Below, piece by piece: positions 6,576 to 13,440 of a stretch of 13,440 bases of DNA (position 1 is its first letter; every line of letters begins with the position of its first letter). Under the pieces are notes generated by a model that ran no database searches, had not been told where the DNA came from, and saw only the letters and a list, made by a program, of their open reading frames with translations. The translations under genes were made by a program, and so were the position numbers. The stretch lies in NCBI GenBank assembly GCA_903925445.1, contig CAIYFE010000115.1, forward strand, positions 1-13,440, in the 5' to 3' direction. Source of the DNA: an uncultured Burkholderiales bacterium. GTDB lineage: Bacteria > Pseudomonadota > Gammaproteobacteria > Burkholderiales > Burkholderiaceae_C.

Positions 6576-7439
6576 ATGTACACCACGCTCATCTCCGTTG
6601 CCCAACTCCAAGCGTTACAGCACAGCACGCCTGCGCTGCGGATCTTTGATTGCAGTTTTGACTTGGCACAGCCGCACGCGGGACACGCCCAATTTTTGCA
6701 AGAGCACATTGCAGGCGCACGTCACGCCGATCTCGATCAACACCTGAGCACCCATCAAGATGCGCTGCGCGTCAACGGCGGTCGTCATCCCCTGCCCCAA
6801 CGCGAGGTGTTTGTGCAATGGTTGCAAAGCGAGGGGGTTTCAAATGACACGCAAGTGGTGGTCTACGACCGCAATGGCATGAACTACTGCGGGCGTTTGT
6901 GGTGGATGCTCAAATGGTGTGGGCACGATGCCGTGGCTGTGCTTGACGGTGGCTTGCAAGCTTGGAAAGCGGCGGGTGCGGCGCTGACTTCGGGCGAGGC
7001 TGCTTTGTGCGAAGCGGGGCAATTCACCTTGCGCGATGCCTTGGTGAAGTTGGTGGACACACGCACAGTGGCGGCAAACTTGGGAGACGCGCAAACCATC
7101 ATCGATGCGCGTGGCGCTCCCCGTTACCGTGGCGAAGTTGAACCGCTCGATCCCGTGGCCGGTCATATTCCAGGTGCGCTCAATCGGCCGTTCAACACCA
7201 ATTTGAATGCCGAAGGTTTTTTCAAATCGCCCGAGCAACTGCGCCAAGAGCTGACGCAACTGCTGGGTCATCGCAACGCACAACAGGTGGTTCACCATTG
7301 CGGCAGCGGCGTGAGTGCCGTGCCCAATGTGTTGGCCATGGAGGTGGCTGGCTTGGGGCGCACGGCGCTTTATGCGGGCAGTTGGAGCGAATGGTGCAGC
7401 ACGCCCAACTTACCTGTTGCCACGGGCGAGAACACCTAA
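6576..7439 (+). CDS. sseA: 3-mercaptopyruvate/thiosulfate sulfurtransferase (tandem rhodanese)
   Basis: This 287-aa cytosolic enzyme transfers sulfane sulfur from 3-mercaptopyruvate (or thiosulfate) to a thiol or cyanide acceptor. Two rhodanese domains are present: an N-terminal inactive one (about 8-135, with HIPGA-like HIAGARHADLD and the VVVYDRNG and VAVLDGGLQAW strands) and a C-terminal one (about 170-280) with DARGAPRYRGEVEP, HIPGALNRPF and the active loop CGSGVSA with Cys242. The CGSGV-S/T-A loop is the form typical of mercaptopyruvate sulfurtransferases, as opposed to CRKGVT in thiosulfate-specific rhodaneses. Length is normal. It is the last gene of the Rieske-DMT operon and ends 8 bp from the convergent ZIP gene. 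The physiological role in this operon is unknown; a link to sulfur released from the oxygenase substrate is speculation. Confidence 0.9.
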   Translation: MYTTLISVAQLQALQHSTPALRIFDCSFDLAQPHAGHAQFLQEHIAGARHADLDQHLSTHQDALRVNGGRHPLPQREVFVQWLQSEGVSNDTQVVVYDRNGMNYCGRLWWMLKWCGHDAVAVLDGGLQAWKAAGAALTSGEAALCEAGQFTLRDALVKLVDTRTVAANLGDAQTIIDARGAPRYRGEVEPLDPVAGHIPGALNRPFNTNLNAEGFFKSPEQLRQELTQLLGHRNAQQVVHHCGSGVSAVPNVLAMEVAGLGRTALYAGSWSEWCSTPNLPVATGENT

Positions 7440-7475
7440 AAAAACCATCAGTGCTGCGCTATTTCACCCAGCACT
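7438..7475 (-). terminator. Probable Rho-independent terminator of the ZIP transporter gene
   Basis: On the minus strand AGTGCTG (7475-7469) pairs with CAGCACT (7456-7450) in a perfect 7-bp stem with a 12-nt loop. After 5 nt comes a run of seven T (7444-7438). The stem overlaps the end of the ZIP coding region. The gap before the T-run is slightly long, so strength is uncertain. No T-run serves the convergent plus-strand operon. Confidence 0.45.
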
Positions 7476-8248
7476 TGCACCAACACCATGCCCGCAAACA
7501 ACCAAGCCACTTGCGCTGCGGTTTGATGCGGCGTGAGCCGTTTTTGCAATTGCGGAATCAAGTCAGCCAAAGCCACATACACAAAACTGCTCGCGGCAAT
7601 GACCAAGAAATACGGCAGCGAGTCATCCAAAACGCCCACCAGCGCATAGCCCACCAAGCCGCCCAAAGCTGTCACGGCGCCTGAGAGTGACAGCTTGATC
7701 AAAGCGCCGCGCGAATTTTGTAGCGTCTGACGCAACACCACCAAATCGCCCACATGGTGCGGTACTTCATGGGTCAGCACAGCAGCGGCAGCGGCCAAAC
7801 CCAAATGCCAATCGGCGACAAACGCTGCTGCAATCAAAATGCCATCGCCAAACGCGTGCAAGCTGTCTCCCAGCAACACGGTCCAACCGCCACTGTGCGT
7901 GGCGTGGTGATCGCCATGCGTGTACGTGTGCTCATGCGCCAAGTGGGCATGGTCGTGATGGTGCTCGTGTCCGTGATGCCACAACTCGGCCTTGTCCAGC
8001 AAAAAGAAAAACACCACGCCCACCAGCAAAACGGCAAACAACGCATGCACCGAGACCTGTGTTTGTTGTGCCAACTCAAACGCCTCAGGCAACAACCGAG
8101 TGAAAGCTGTGGCCAACAATGCGCCTGCTGCCAAACTGAGCAAATGCTGCGTAAAGCGCGCCAACAAGGCCTTGGCCAGCCAAGCCGCCAACAACACGCT
8201 GCCAATGCCAGCGATCAGCGTGCTCAGAAGTATGAAAAACAAGGTCAT
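7448..8248 (-). CDS. ZIP-family divalent metal transporter with histidine-rich loop
   Basis: This is an inner-membrane carrier of 266 aa, expected to import zinc or other divalent metals into the cytoplasm. Eight hydrophobic segments can be picked out. Between the third and fourth lies a loop (91-118) in which 14 of 28 residues are histidine, the usual ZIP metal-sensing or metal-delivery loop. The transport-site motifs are present: HAFGDG (131-136) in segment 4 and HEVPHHVGD (160-168) in segment 5, close to the family HxxxD/N and HExPHEx(G)D patterns. The start lies 34 bp after the polA stop on the same strand, so it may share the polA transcript; no clear ribosome site is visible. Zinc is the most likely substrate, but iron, manganese or nickel cannot be excluded. 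Confidence 0.9.
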   Translation of the reverse strand: MTLFFILLSTLIAGIGSVLLAAWLAKALLARFTQHLLSLAAGALLATAFTRLLPEAFELAQQTQVSVHALFAVLLVGVVFFFLLDKAELWHHGHEHHHDHAHLAHEHTYTHGDHHATHSGGWTVLLGDSLHAFGDGILIAAAFVADWHLGLAAAAAVLTHEVPHHVGDLVVLRQTLQNSRGALIKLSLSGAVTALGGLVGYALVGVLDDSLPYFLVIAASSFVYVALADLIPQLQKRLTPHQTAAQVAWLFAGMVLVQVLGEIAQH

Positions 8249-8282
8249 GGTCGAATCATAGGCTGATGCTGAACGGTTGATC

Positions 8283-11069
8283 TCAATGTGCCTGATCCCA
8301 GTTGGCGCCCACGCCCACCTCGGCCAACAAAGGCACTTTGAGCTCGGCCACCGAGGCCATCAAACGGGGCACTTCGCTGCGCAACCATTCAACCTCGCTT
8401 TGCGGTACTTCGAACACCAGTTCATCGTGCACTTGCATGATGACGCGGGTGGCACGTTGCTGCTCATCGATGGCCTTTTGCACCGCCACCATGCTGAGTT
8501 TGATCAAGTCAGCTGCTGTGCCTTGCATGGGCGCGTTGATCGCGGCGCGTTCTGCCGCTGCACGTCGTGGGCCATTGGGGCTGGCAATTTCGGGCAAGTA
8601 AAGGCGACGTCCAAATACGGTTTGCACAAACCCCTGCGCTTTGGCTTGTTCGCGGGTCTCGTCCATGTAGCGTTTGACGCCAGCAAAACGCTCAAAGTAG
8701 CGGTTGATGTAATTTTTGGCCGCTGTGTTGTCGATGCCCAGCGCCTTGGCCAAGCCAAAGGCGCTCATGCCGTAAATCAAACCAAAGTTGATGACCTTGG
8801 CGTAACGCCGTTGCTCGCTGCTGACTTGGTCAACGGCAACGCCAAACACCTCGGCGGCGGTGGCACGGTGCACATCCAGCCCATCGTGAAATGCTTTGAG
8901 CAACGCCTCGTCGCCGCTGATGTGCGCCATGATGCGCAGTTCGATTTGCGAATAATCCGCGCTGGCAATCACGCTGCCTGCCGGCGCCACAAACGCTTCA
9001 CGCACTTTGCGTCCCTCTGCGGTGCGAATGGGGATGTTTTGCAGATTGGGGTCGTTGCTGGACAAGCGTCCAGTCACCGCCACCGCTTGCGCGTAGTGCG
9101 TGTGCACGCGACCTGTGCGAGGCAGCGCCATTTGCGCCAGTTTGTCGGTGTAAGTGCCTTTGAGCTTGCTCAAGGAGCGGTGTTCCAAAATTTTGGCGGG
9201 TAGCGGGTAATCTTCGGCCAACTTTTCCAAAACTTCTTCGTCGGTGCTGCGCGCACCAGTGGCGGTTTTTTTGATGACCGGCAAGCCCAATTTGTCAAAA
9301 AATATTTCGCCCAATTGCTTGGGACTGGCCAAATTGAAAGGCTGTCCGGCAATGGCGTAAGCCTCGTTTTCCAATTGCACAATGCGTTGACCCAAGGCAT
9401 GACTTTGCGTCGCCAACGTGGGCGCGTCGATCAACACGCCGTTGCGTTCGATGCGGTAGAGCGCTTCGCTGCTGGCAATTTCAAGTTCGTAGATGAAGCG
9501 CAACTTGTCATCGGCTTGCAAACGTGGCCACAACGCCAAGTGAACATCCAAGGTCATGTCGGAGTCTTCACACGAGTACTCGGTGGCACGTGCCACATCC
9601 ACTTGGGAAAACGGAATTTGGTGTGCGCCCTTGCCGCACAGGTCTTCGTAACTCAAGCCTTTGCGGCCCACATGGCGTTCGGCCAAACTGGCCAAGCCGT
9701 GCGGTTTGTGCACCTCCAACACATAGCTTTGCAGCATGGTGTCGTGCACAAAGCCACGCACTTCAATGCCGTGATTGGCCATGACATGGCGGTCGTATTT
9801 GATGTGCTGCCCCAGCTTGAGGGCTTGCGGGTTTTCAAACCAGGGTTTGAGTTTGGCCAGCACTTCGTTGAGCGGCAATTGCTCGGGAGCATCGCCATAG
9901 CTGTGCGCCAACGGGATGTAACACGCCTGCCCCGGTTGCACCGAAAAACTCAGCCCCACAATTTCAGCGCGCATTTCGTCCACCGAGGTAGTTTCGGTGT
10001 CAAAAGCCACCAACTCGGCCGCTTGAATTTTGGTCAGCCATGCGTCAAAAGTTTCCCAACTCAGCACACAGTCGTAATGTTTGTCGCGCACTTGACTTTG
10101 CACCGGCGCGGGTTCATCAAACACATCGAGTGTTGGAGTCGCAGCGGCTGAACGTGTTGCTGTTGGCACGGTGTTCGCGTGCGAAGCCTCCAACACTTTG
10201 GCGGCCAAGCCTTTGAATCCATAACGTTCGTAAAAAGATTGGAGCGCGACGCGATCTGGCTCATTCAAGGTCAAGGCATCCATGGCGGGCAAAGTGGGCA
10301 CATGGGCCGAAAGATCGCAATCGGTTTTGATGGTCACCAACTGGCGGCCCGTGGGAAGCCAATCCAAGGCTTGGCGCAAGTTTTCACCCGCCACGCCTTT
10401 GATGCTTGCGGCGTTTTGCAGCAAGCCCTCCAACGAGCCAAATTCCATCAACCACTTGGCAGCCGTTTTGGGACCCACTTTGGCGACGCCAGGCACGTTG
10501 TCCACGGTGTCACCCACCAGGGTTTGAAAATCAATCATCAAATGCGGGGGCACACCAAACTCGGCGGTCACACCCGCCACATCGCGGCGCTTGCCGTTCA
10601 TGGTGTCCATGATGGTGATGCGTTCGTCCACCAACTGGCTCAGGTCTTTGTCACCGCTGGAAATCATCACATCCAAGCCTTGACGCGCTGCGGTTTTGGC
10701 CAGCGTGCCGATCACATCGTCGGCTTCGACGCCGGGCACATCCAACACGTGCCAGCCCATCAAGCGCACCACTTCGTGAATGGGTTCAATTTGGCTGCGC
10801 AAATCGTCGGGCATGGGCGAACGATTGGCCTTGTACTGGGGGTAAATGTCATCCCGAAACGTTGGACCTTTGGCGTCGAACACGCACACGGCATACAAGG
10901 CGGGCACTTCTTTGCGCAGGCTTTGCATCATGTTGATCATGCCGCGAATGGCGCCCGTGGCGGGGCTGGAGGGATCGCCCGGCACGGCACGTAAATCGGG
11001 CATGGCATGAAAGGCGCGGTACAAATAGCTGGAGCCATCGACCAGCAACAAGGTTTGGGTTTTGCTCAT
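8283..11069 (-). CDS. polA: DNA polymerase I
   Basis: It removes RNA primers, fills gaps and acts in excision repair. At 928 aa it matches E. coli Pol I in length. The 5' nuclease domain (1-300) has VFDAKGPTFRDD (63-74), EADDVIGTLA (115-124), SGDKDLSQLV (138-147) and a helix-hairpin-helix GVAKVGPKTAAKW (194-206). The 3'-5' exonuclease domain (about 330-520) looks active: D357/E359 in FDTET, D426 in KYD, and Y498/D502 in YSCED. The polymerase domain has motif A DYSQIELR (705-712), motif B RRYAKVINFGLIYG (754-767; K758, F762) and motif C HDELVFE (881-887). These numbers coincide with E. coli D705, K758, F762 and D882. In Exo II, His422 replaces the Asn of E. coli. Divergent from thrB, upstream of the ZIP gene. 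Confidence 0.98.
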   Translation of the reverse strand: MSKTQTLLLVDGSSYLYRAFHAMPDLRAVPGDPSSPATGAIRGMINMMQSLRKEVPALYAVCVFDAKGPTFRDDIYPQYKANRSPMPDDLRSQIEPIHEVVRLMGWHVLDVPGVEADDVIGTLAKTAARQGLDVMISSGDKDLSQLVDERITIMDTMNGKRRDVAGVTAEFGVPPHLMIDFQTLVGDTVDNVPGVAKVGPKTAAKWLMEFGSLEGLLQNAASIKGVAGENLRQALDWLPTGRQLVTIKTDCDLSAHVPTLPAMDALTLNEPDRVALQSFYERYGFKGLAAKVLEASHANTVPTATRSAAATPTLDVFDEPAPVQSQVRDKHYDCVLSWETFDAWLTKIQAAELVAFDTETTSVDEMRAEIVGLSFSVQPGQACYIPLAHSYGDAPEQLPLNEVLAKLKPWFENPQALKLGQHIKYDRHVMANHGIEVRGFVHDTMLQSYVLEVHKPHGLASLAERHVGRKGLSYEDLCGKGAHQIPFSQVDVARATEYSCEDSDMTLDVHLALWPRLQADDKLRFIYELEIASSEALYRIERNGVLIDAPTLATQSHALGQRIVQLENEAYAIAGQPFNLASPKQLGEIFFDKLGLPVIKKTATGARSTDEEVLEKLAEDYPLPAKILEHRSLSKLKGTYTDKLAQMALPRTGRVHTHYAQAVAVTGRLSSNDPNLQNIPIRTAEGRKVREAFVAPAGSVIASADYSQIELRIMAHISGDEALLKAFHDGLDVHRATAAEVFGVAVDQVSSEQRRYAKVINFGLIYGMSAFGLAKALGIDNTAAKNYINRYFERFAGVKRYMDETREQAKAQGFVQTVFGRRLYLPEIASPNGPRRAAAERAAINAPMQGTAADLIKLSMVAVQKAIDEQQRATRVIMQVHDELVFEVPQSEVEWLRSEVPRLMASVAELKVPLLAEVGVGANWDQAH

Positions 11070-11102
11070 ACGCCAATTGTGCCGTGAGTGTCAAGGCTGC
11101 CA

Positions 11103-11110
11103 ATTACAAT
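11103..11110. promoter_or_regulatory. Candidate bidirectional -10 element between polA and thrB
   Basis: ATTACAAT reads as TACAAT on the plus strand (11105-11110) and TGTAAT on the minus strand (11108-11103), each five of six to TATAAT. Starts would fall near 11117 for thrB and near 11096 for polA, giving short leaders of about 21 and 27 nt. Neither side has a good -35 at normal spacing, and no extended -10 is seen, so activity is uncertain. Confidence 0.35.
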
Positions 11111-11137
11111 GGCTGGTTCACCATTTCACCGCGCACC

Positions 11138-12100
11138 ATGGCTGTTTTCACAGAAGTTTCTGAATCCACTGCTCAAGCACTGCTTCAATCGCTCAAATTG
11201 GGCGATTTGGTGGCGCTCCAAGGCATCCAAGGTGGGATTGAAAACACCAACTATTTTCTGACCAGCACCCAAGGTGAGTATGTGCTCACCTTGTTTGAAC
11301 GCCTCACACACGAGCAATTGCCGTTTTATCTGTATTTGATGAAGCATTTGGCGCAAGGCGGCATCGCTGTGCCCGATCCGGTGTCTGACGCACAGGGCGA
11401 TATTTTGCTCACCGTCAACGACAAGCCCGCAGCGGTGGTCAATCGCTTGCGCGGTAAAAGCGAATTGAACCCCAACACCGCGCACTGCGCTGCTGTGGGC
11501 GAAATGCTGGCCAAAATGCACTGGGTTGGCCGTGACTTTGCCCGCCAACAACCCAATTTGCGAGGGCTGGCTTGGTGGAATGAGACCGTGCCGGTGGTGT
11601 TGCCTTTCATGGATGCAGCGCAGCAAGCGCTGATCCAAGCCGAGCTGGCCTATCAAAACCACATGGCTACCTCCTCGGCTTACGCAGCCTTGCCGCGTGG
11701 CCCGGTGCACGCCGACTTGTTCCGCGACAACGTCATGTTTGACGGCAACGCCGAACACCCCGAGCTGACGGGCTTTTTTGATTTCTACTTTGCCGGAGTT
11801 GACACCTGGTTGTTTGATGTGGCGGTGTGCTTGAACGACTGGTGCATCGACCACGCCAGCGGCCAGCACGACGCCAGCAAAGCGCAGGCCTTGCTCACGG
11901 CCTATCAACACATTCGCCCCTTTTCAGCCGCTGAACGCCACATGCTCAACCCCATGCTGCGCGCAGGCGCTTTGCGTTTTTGGACTTCGCGTTTGTGGGA
12001 CTTTTACCTGCCCCGCGAGGCCAGCATGTTGCAAGCCCACGACCCCACCCACTTTGAACGGGTGTTGCGCGCGCGCATTGCCCAACCGATCACACTTTGA
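11138..12100 (+). CDS. thrB: Homoserine kinase (aminoglycoside-phosphotransferase-like type)
   Basis: It phosphorylates L-homoserine with ATP to O-phosphohomoserine, the step before threonine synthase. This is the Pseudomonas-type ThrB built on the APH/choline-kinase fold, not the GHMP type of E. coli. At 320 aa it has the family's usual length. It opens with MAVFTEVS and has the nucleotide-loop region GIQGGIENTNYFL (29-41) and FERL (53-56). The Brenner motif HADLFRDN (191-198) carries the catalytic D193 and metal ligand N198, and DFYFAG with D215 binds metal. The start at 11138 is chosen by family N-terminus and by the 68-bp divergent gap to polA; the longer frame from 11084 has no support. 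No ribosome site is obvious. A membrane-protein gene follows after 2 bp, so the two are probably co-transcribed. Confidence 0.93.
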   Translation: MAVFTEVSESTAQALLQSLKLGDLVALQGIQGGIENTNYFLTSTQGEYVLTLFERLTHEQLPFYLYLMKHLAQGGIAVPDPVSDAQGDILLTVNDKPAAVVNRLRGKSELNPNTAHCAAVGEMLAKMHWVGRDFARQQPNLRGLAWWNETVPVVLPFMDAAQQALIQAELAYQNHMATSSAYAALPRGPVHADLFRDNVMFDGNAEHPELTGFFDFYFAGVDTWLFDVAVCLNDWCIDHASGQHDASKAQALLTAYQHIRPFSAAERHMLNPMLRAGALRFWTSRLWDFYLPREASMLQAHDPTHFERVLRARIAQPITL

Positions 12101-12102
12101 CC

Positions 12103-12879
12103 ATGAAACTCAACGTCGTCCCCGCCAAACACGGCGCCATGTGGGTGCGCCAAGGCATTCGTGCTTTTTGGAAGCAACCCATTGCCTTGAGCGGCTTGTT
12201 TTTCATGTTCATGGCGATCATGTCGTTGTCCAGCTTGCTGCCCGTGGTGGGCAGCTTCATCGCCTTGGCTTTGCTGCCTGCTGCCAGTTTGGGCTTGATG
12301 GCCGCTACCCGCGAAGTCGATTTGGGCAAATTCCCCATGCCCATGATCTTGGCCTGCGGCTTTCGGGTGGGCAAAGAACGCAAACGCGACATGCTGATTT
12401 TGGGCGTGTTGTATGCCGCAGGCTTCATTGGCGTGATGGGGTTATCCGCCTTGTTTGACGGTGGCGAATTGGCCAAGTTGTATTTGCTGGGCGGCACCAT
12501 CGACGCCGAGATGGTGGCCAAACCCGAATTCCAAAACGCCATGTGGTTGGCTTTTTTGCTCTACCTGCCCTTTAGCGCCGTGTTTTGGTTTGCGCCAGCC
12601 TTGGTGCATTGGCACAGCGTGCCCGCAATCAAGAGTTTGTTTTTCAGCACCGTGGCGTGTTTGAGCAACTGGCGTGCATTTTTGGTTTTTGGGCTGATGT
12701 GGCTGCTGATTTTCATGAGTTCAGCCTTGCTCATCACCTTGATTTCTATTGCCACAGGCGACAGCGACTTTGCCTCGCTGGTGTTGGTGCCCGCCATGCT
12801 GATGCTGGCCGCCATGTTTTTTTGCTCCAGCTACTTCAGCTTTCGCGACAGCTTTGTGTCGGACACGATTTACGCCTGA
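12103..12879 (+). CDS. BPSS1780-family membrane protein, function unknown
   Basis: This 258-aa polytopic inner-membrane protein resembles a family found widely in Burkholderiales. It has a short basic N-terminus with a VPAKHGAMWVRQGI segment (6-19), and about six hydrophobic segments near 28-45, 47-68, 97-118, 147-165, 193-216 and 225-245. A conserved-looking stretch FWFAPALVHWHSVPAIKS (161-178) sits before the fifth segment, and a basic loop GKERKRD (90-96) lies before the third. No catalytic or metal-binding motif is visible. The start ATG lies 2 bp after the thrB stop, so translation is likely coupled; the ribosome site is weak. The gene ends 9 bp from the convergent uvrD. Family recognition is from memory of its N-terminal and APALV-WH motifs. 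I cannot assign a role, and the thrB link may only be positional. Confidence 0.8.
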   Translation: MKLNVVPAKHGAMWVRQGIRAFWKQPIALSGLFFMFMAIMSLSSLLPVVGSFIALALLPAASLGLMAATREVDLGKFPMPMILACGFRVGKERKRDMLILGVLYAAGFIGVMGLSALFDGGELAKLYLLGGTIDAEMVAKPEFQNAMWLAFLLYLPFSAVFWFAPALVHWHSVPAIKSLFFSTVACLSNWRAFLVFGLMWLLIFMSSALLITLISIATGDSDFASLVLVPAMLMLAAMFFCSSYFSFRDSFVSDTIYA

Positions 12880-12888
12880 TGGCTTGGC

Positions 12889-13440
12889 TCAAACCGGTGT
12901 GAGCTTGGCCACACTCAAGGCCAACCATTTGATGCCGTGGCGGTTGAACTTGACTTGCGCGCGCGCATCGTCGCCCGCGCCCTCCAGGCCAATCACGGTG
13001 CCTTCGCCAAACTTGGTATGAAACACTTGCACGCCTGCTTGTACCCACGCATTGGGACCAGCGGCTGCGCGTTGTACTACCGGCGCAGCCACAGCGGTTG
13101 CAACACCACCGCCCCAAGGGTTGTTTTGCCAAGCCGCGCTGCCCCAGGCTTCGCGTCGGCTGGGTTGCACATCAGAAAACGCTGAGCGCGCGGGCGTGAT
13201 CCATTTGAGGGTGTGCTCGGGCAATTCGTCAAAAAATCGGCTGCGCAAGTTGTAACGGGTTTGTCCGTGCAACATGCGGGTTTGCGAATGGCTCAAATAC
13301 AAACGCCGACGCGCACGGGTGATCGCCACGTACATCAGACGCCGTTCTTCTTCGAGTCCTTCGTAATCATTCATGGCGTTGTCGTGGGGGAACAAGCCTT
13401 CTTCCATGCCGGTGATGAACACCACATCAAACTCCAAACC
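12889..13440 (-). CDS. uvrD: DNA helicase II, UvrD type (C-terminal part, cut by the window edge)
   Basis: These are the last 183 residues of a superfamily 1A 3'-5' helicase that unwinds DNA in nucleotide excision and mismatch repair. The frame stays open through the right edge, so the N-terminal two-thirds or more is outside; the first visible residues GLEFDVVFITGMEEGLFP are motif V, followed by the EEERRLMYVAITRARRRLYL motif VI. After an Ala/Gly/Pro-rich linker (near 95-130 of this fragment) comes the C-terminal Tudor-like domain GVQVFHTKFGEGTVIGLEG with a GIKWLALS...KLTPV ending. That tail matches UvrD better than Rep, which lacks it in this form. A start codon cannot be judged here. It converges on the BPSS1780-family gene. 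Confidence 0.92.
   Translation of the reverse strand, partial: GLEFDVVFITGMEEGLFPHDNAMNDYEGLEEERRLMYVAITRARRRLYLSHSQTRMLHGQTRYNLRSRFFDELPEHTLKWITPARSAFSDVQPSRREAWGSAAWQNNPWGGGVATAVAAPVVQRAAAGPNAWVQAGVQVFHTKFGEGTVIGLEGAGDDARAQVKFNRHGIKWLALSVAKLTPV

Noticed and set aside
8277..10994. Long plus-strand open frames (8277-9203, 9315-10151, 10179-10994) opposite polA
   Set aside because: They are antisense to an intact, motif-complete polA, have His/Gln-rich compositions typical of reverse-strand frames and show no domain. They reflect codon bias.
11089..11094. Perfect TTGACA on the minus strand upstream of polA
   Set aside because: At 17 bp spacing the -10 would overlap the polA start codon, which would make the transcript begin inside the gene. 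It is probably chance.
12886..12905. Hairpin GCTCA/TGAGC at the convergent BPSS1780-family and uvrD ends
   Set aside because: The stem is short, spans the uvrD stop codon and lacks a T-run on either side, so I do not call it a terminator.
1..13440. Search for mobile, defence, CRISPR or phage content
   Set aside because: No transposase, integrase, repeat array, toxin-antitoxin pair or defence-type gene is visible; gene content is core chromosomal and gaps are short.

Overview
The window reads as ordinary, tightly packed chromosome from a betaproteobacterium of the Burkholderiales, most likely Comamonadaceae (a Limnohabitans-, Rhodoferax- or Polaromonas-like organism). This placement is inferred from the xseB-ispA-dxs order, the TakP-like TRAP binding protein beside dxs, the polA / thrB / BPSS1780-family / uvrD cluster and the protein sequences themselves. 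Nothing identifies the species. I see no tRNA, rRNA, IS element, CRISPR array, prophage gene or broken gene, and codon use looks even along the window.

Left block (18-4281, minus strand): the isoprenoid-precursor operon xseB-ispA-dxs is transcribed leftward with 4-5 bp between genes. About 160 bp further on lies a TAT-exported TRAP-transporter substrate-binding protein of the alpha-keto-acid (TakP-like) type. DXS consumes pyruvate plus glyceraldehyde-3-phosphate to make DXP, and IspA condenses IPP and DMAPP to farnesyl diphosphate. XseB is the small subunit of exonuclease VII.

Middle block (4524-7439, plus strand): a divergent intergenic region of 242 bp carries a candidate promoter and a terminator-like hairpin. 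It is followed by three co-directional genes spaced 10-14 bp apart: a Rieske non-haem iron oxygenase of unknown substrate, an EamA/DMT-type transporter and a 3-mercaptopyruvate sulfurtransferase. This block converges on a ZIP-family metal transporter with a histidine-rich loop (7448-8248, minus).

Right block: polA (8283-11069, minus) lies immediately upstream of the ZIP gene. It diverges from the homoserine kinase gene thrB (11138-12100, plus) across a 68-bp gap that holds a symmetric -10-like element. thrB is followed 2 bp later by a BPSS1780-family membrane protein of unknown function. That gene converges on the 3' end of a uvrD-type helicase gene, which runs off the right edge.

I found no clear new multi-gene system. 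The observations most worth testing are the terminator-like hairpin with a six-codon Pro-rich mini-ORF ahead of the Rieske gene, the oxygenase-transporter-sulfurtransferase operon itself, the symmetric promoter between polA and thrB, and the possible pyruvate link between the TRAP binding protein and DXS.
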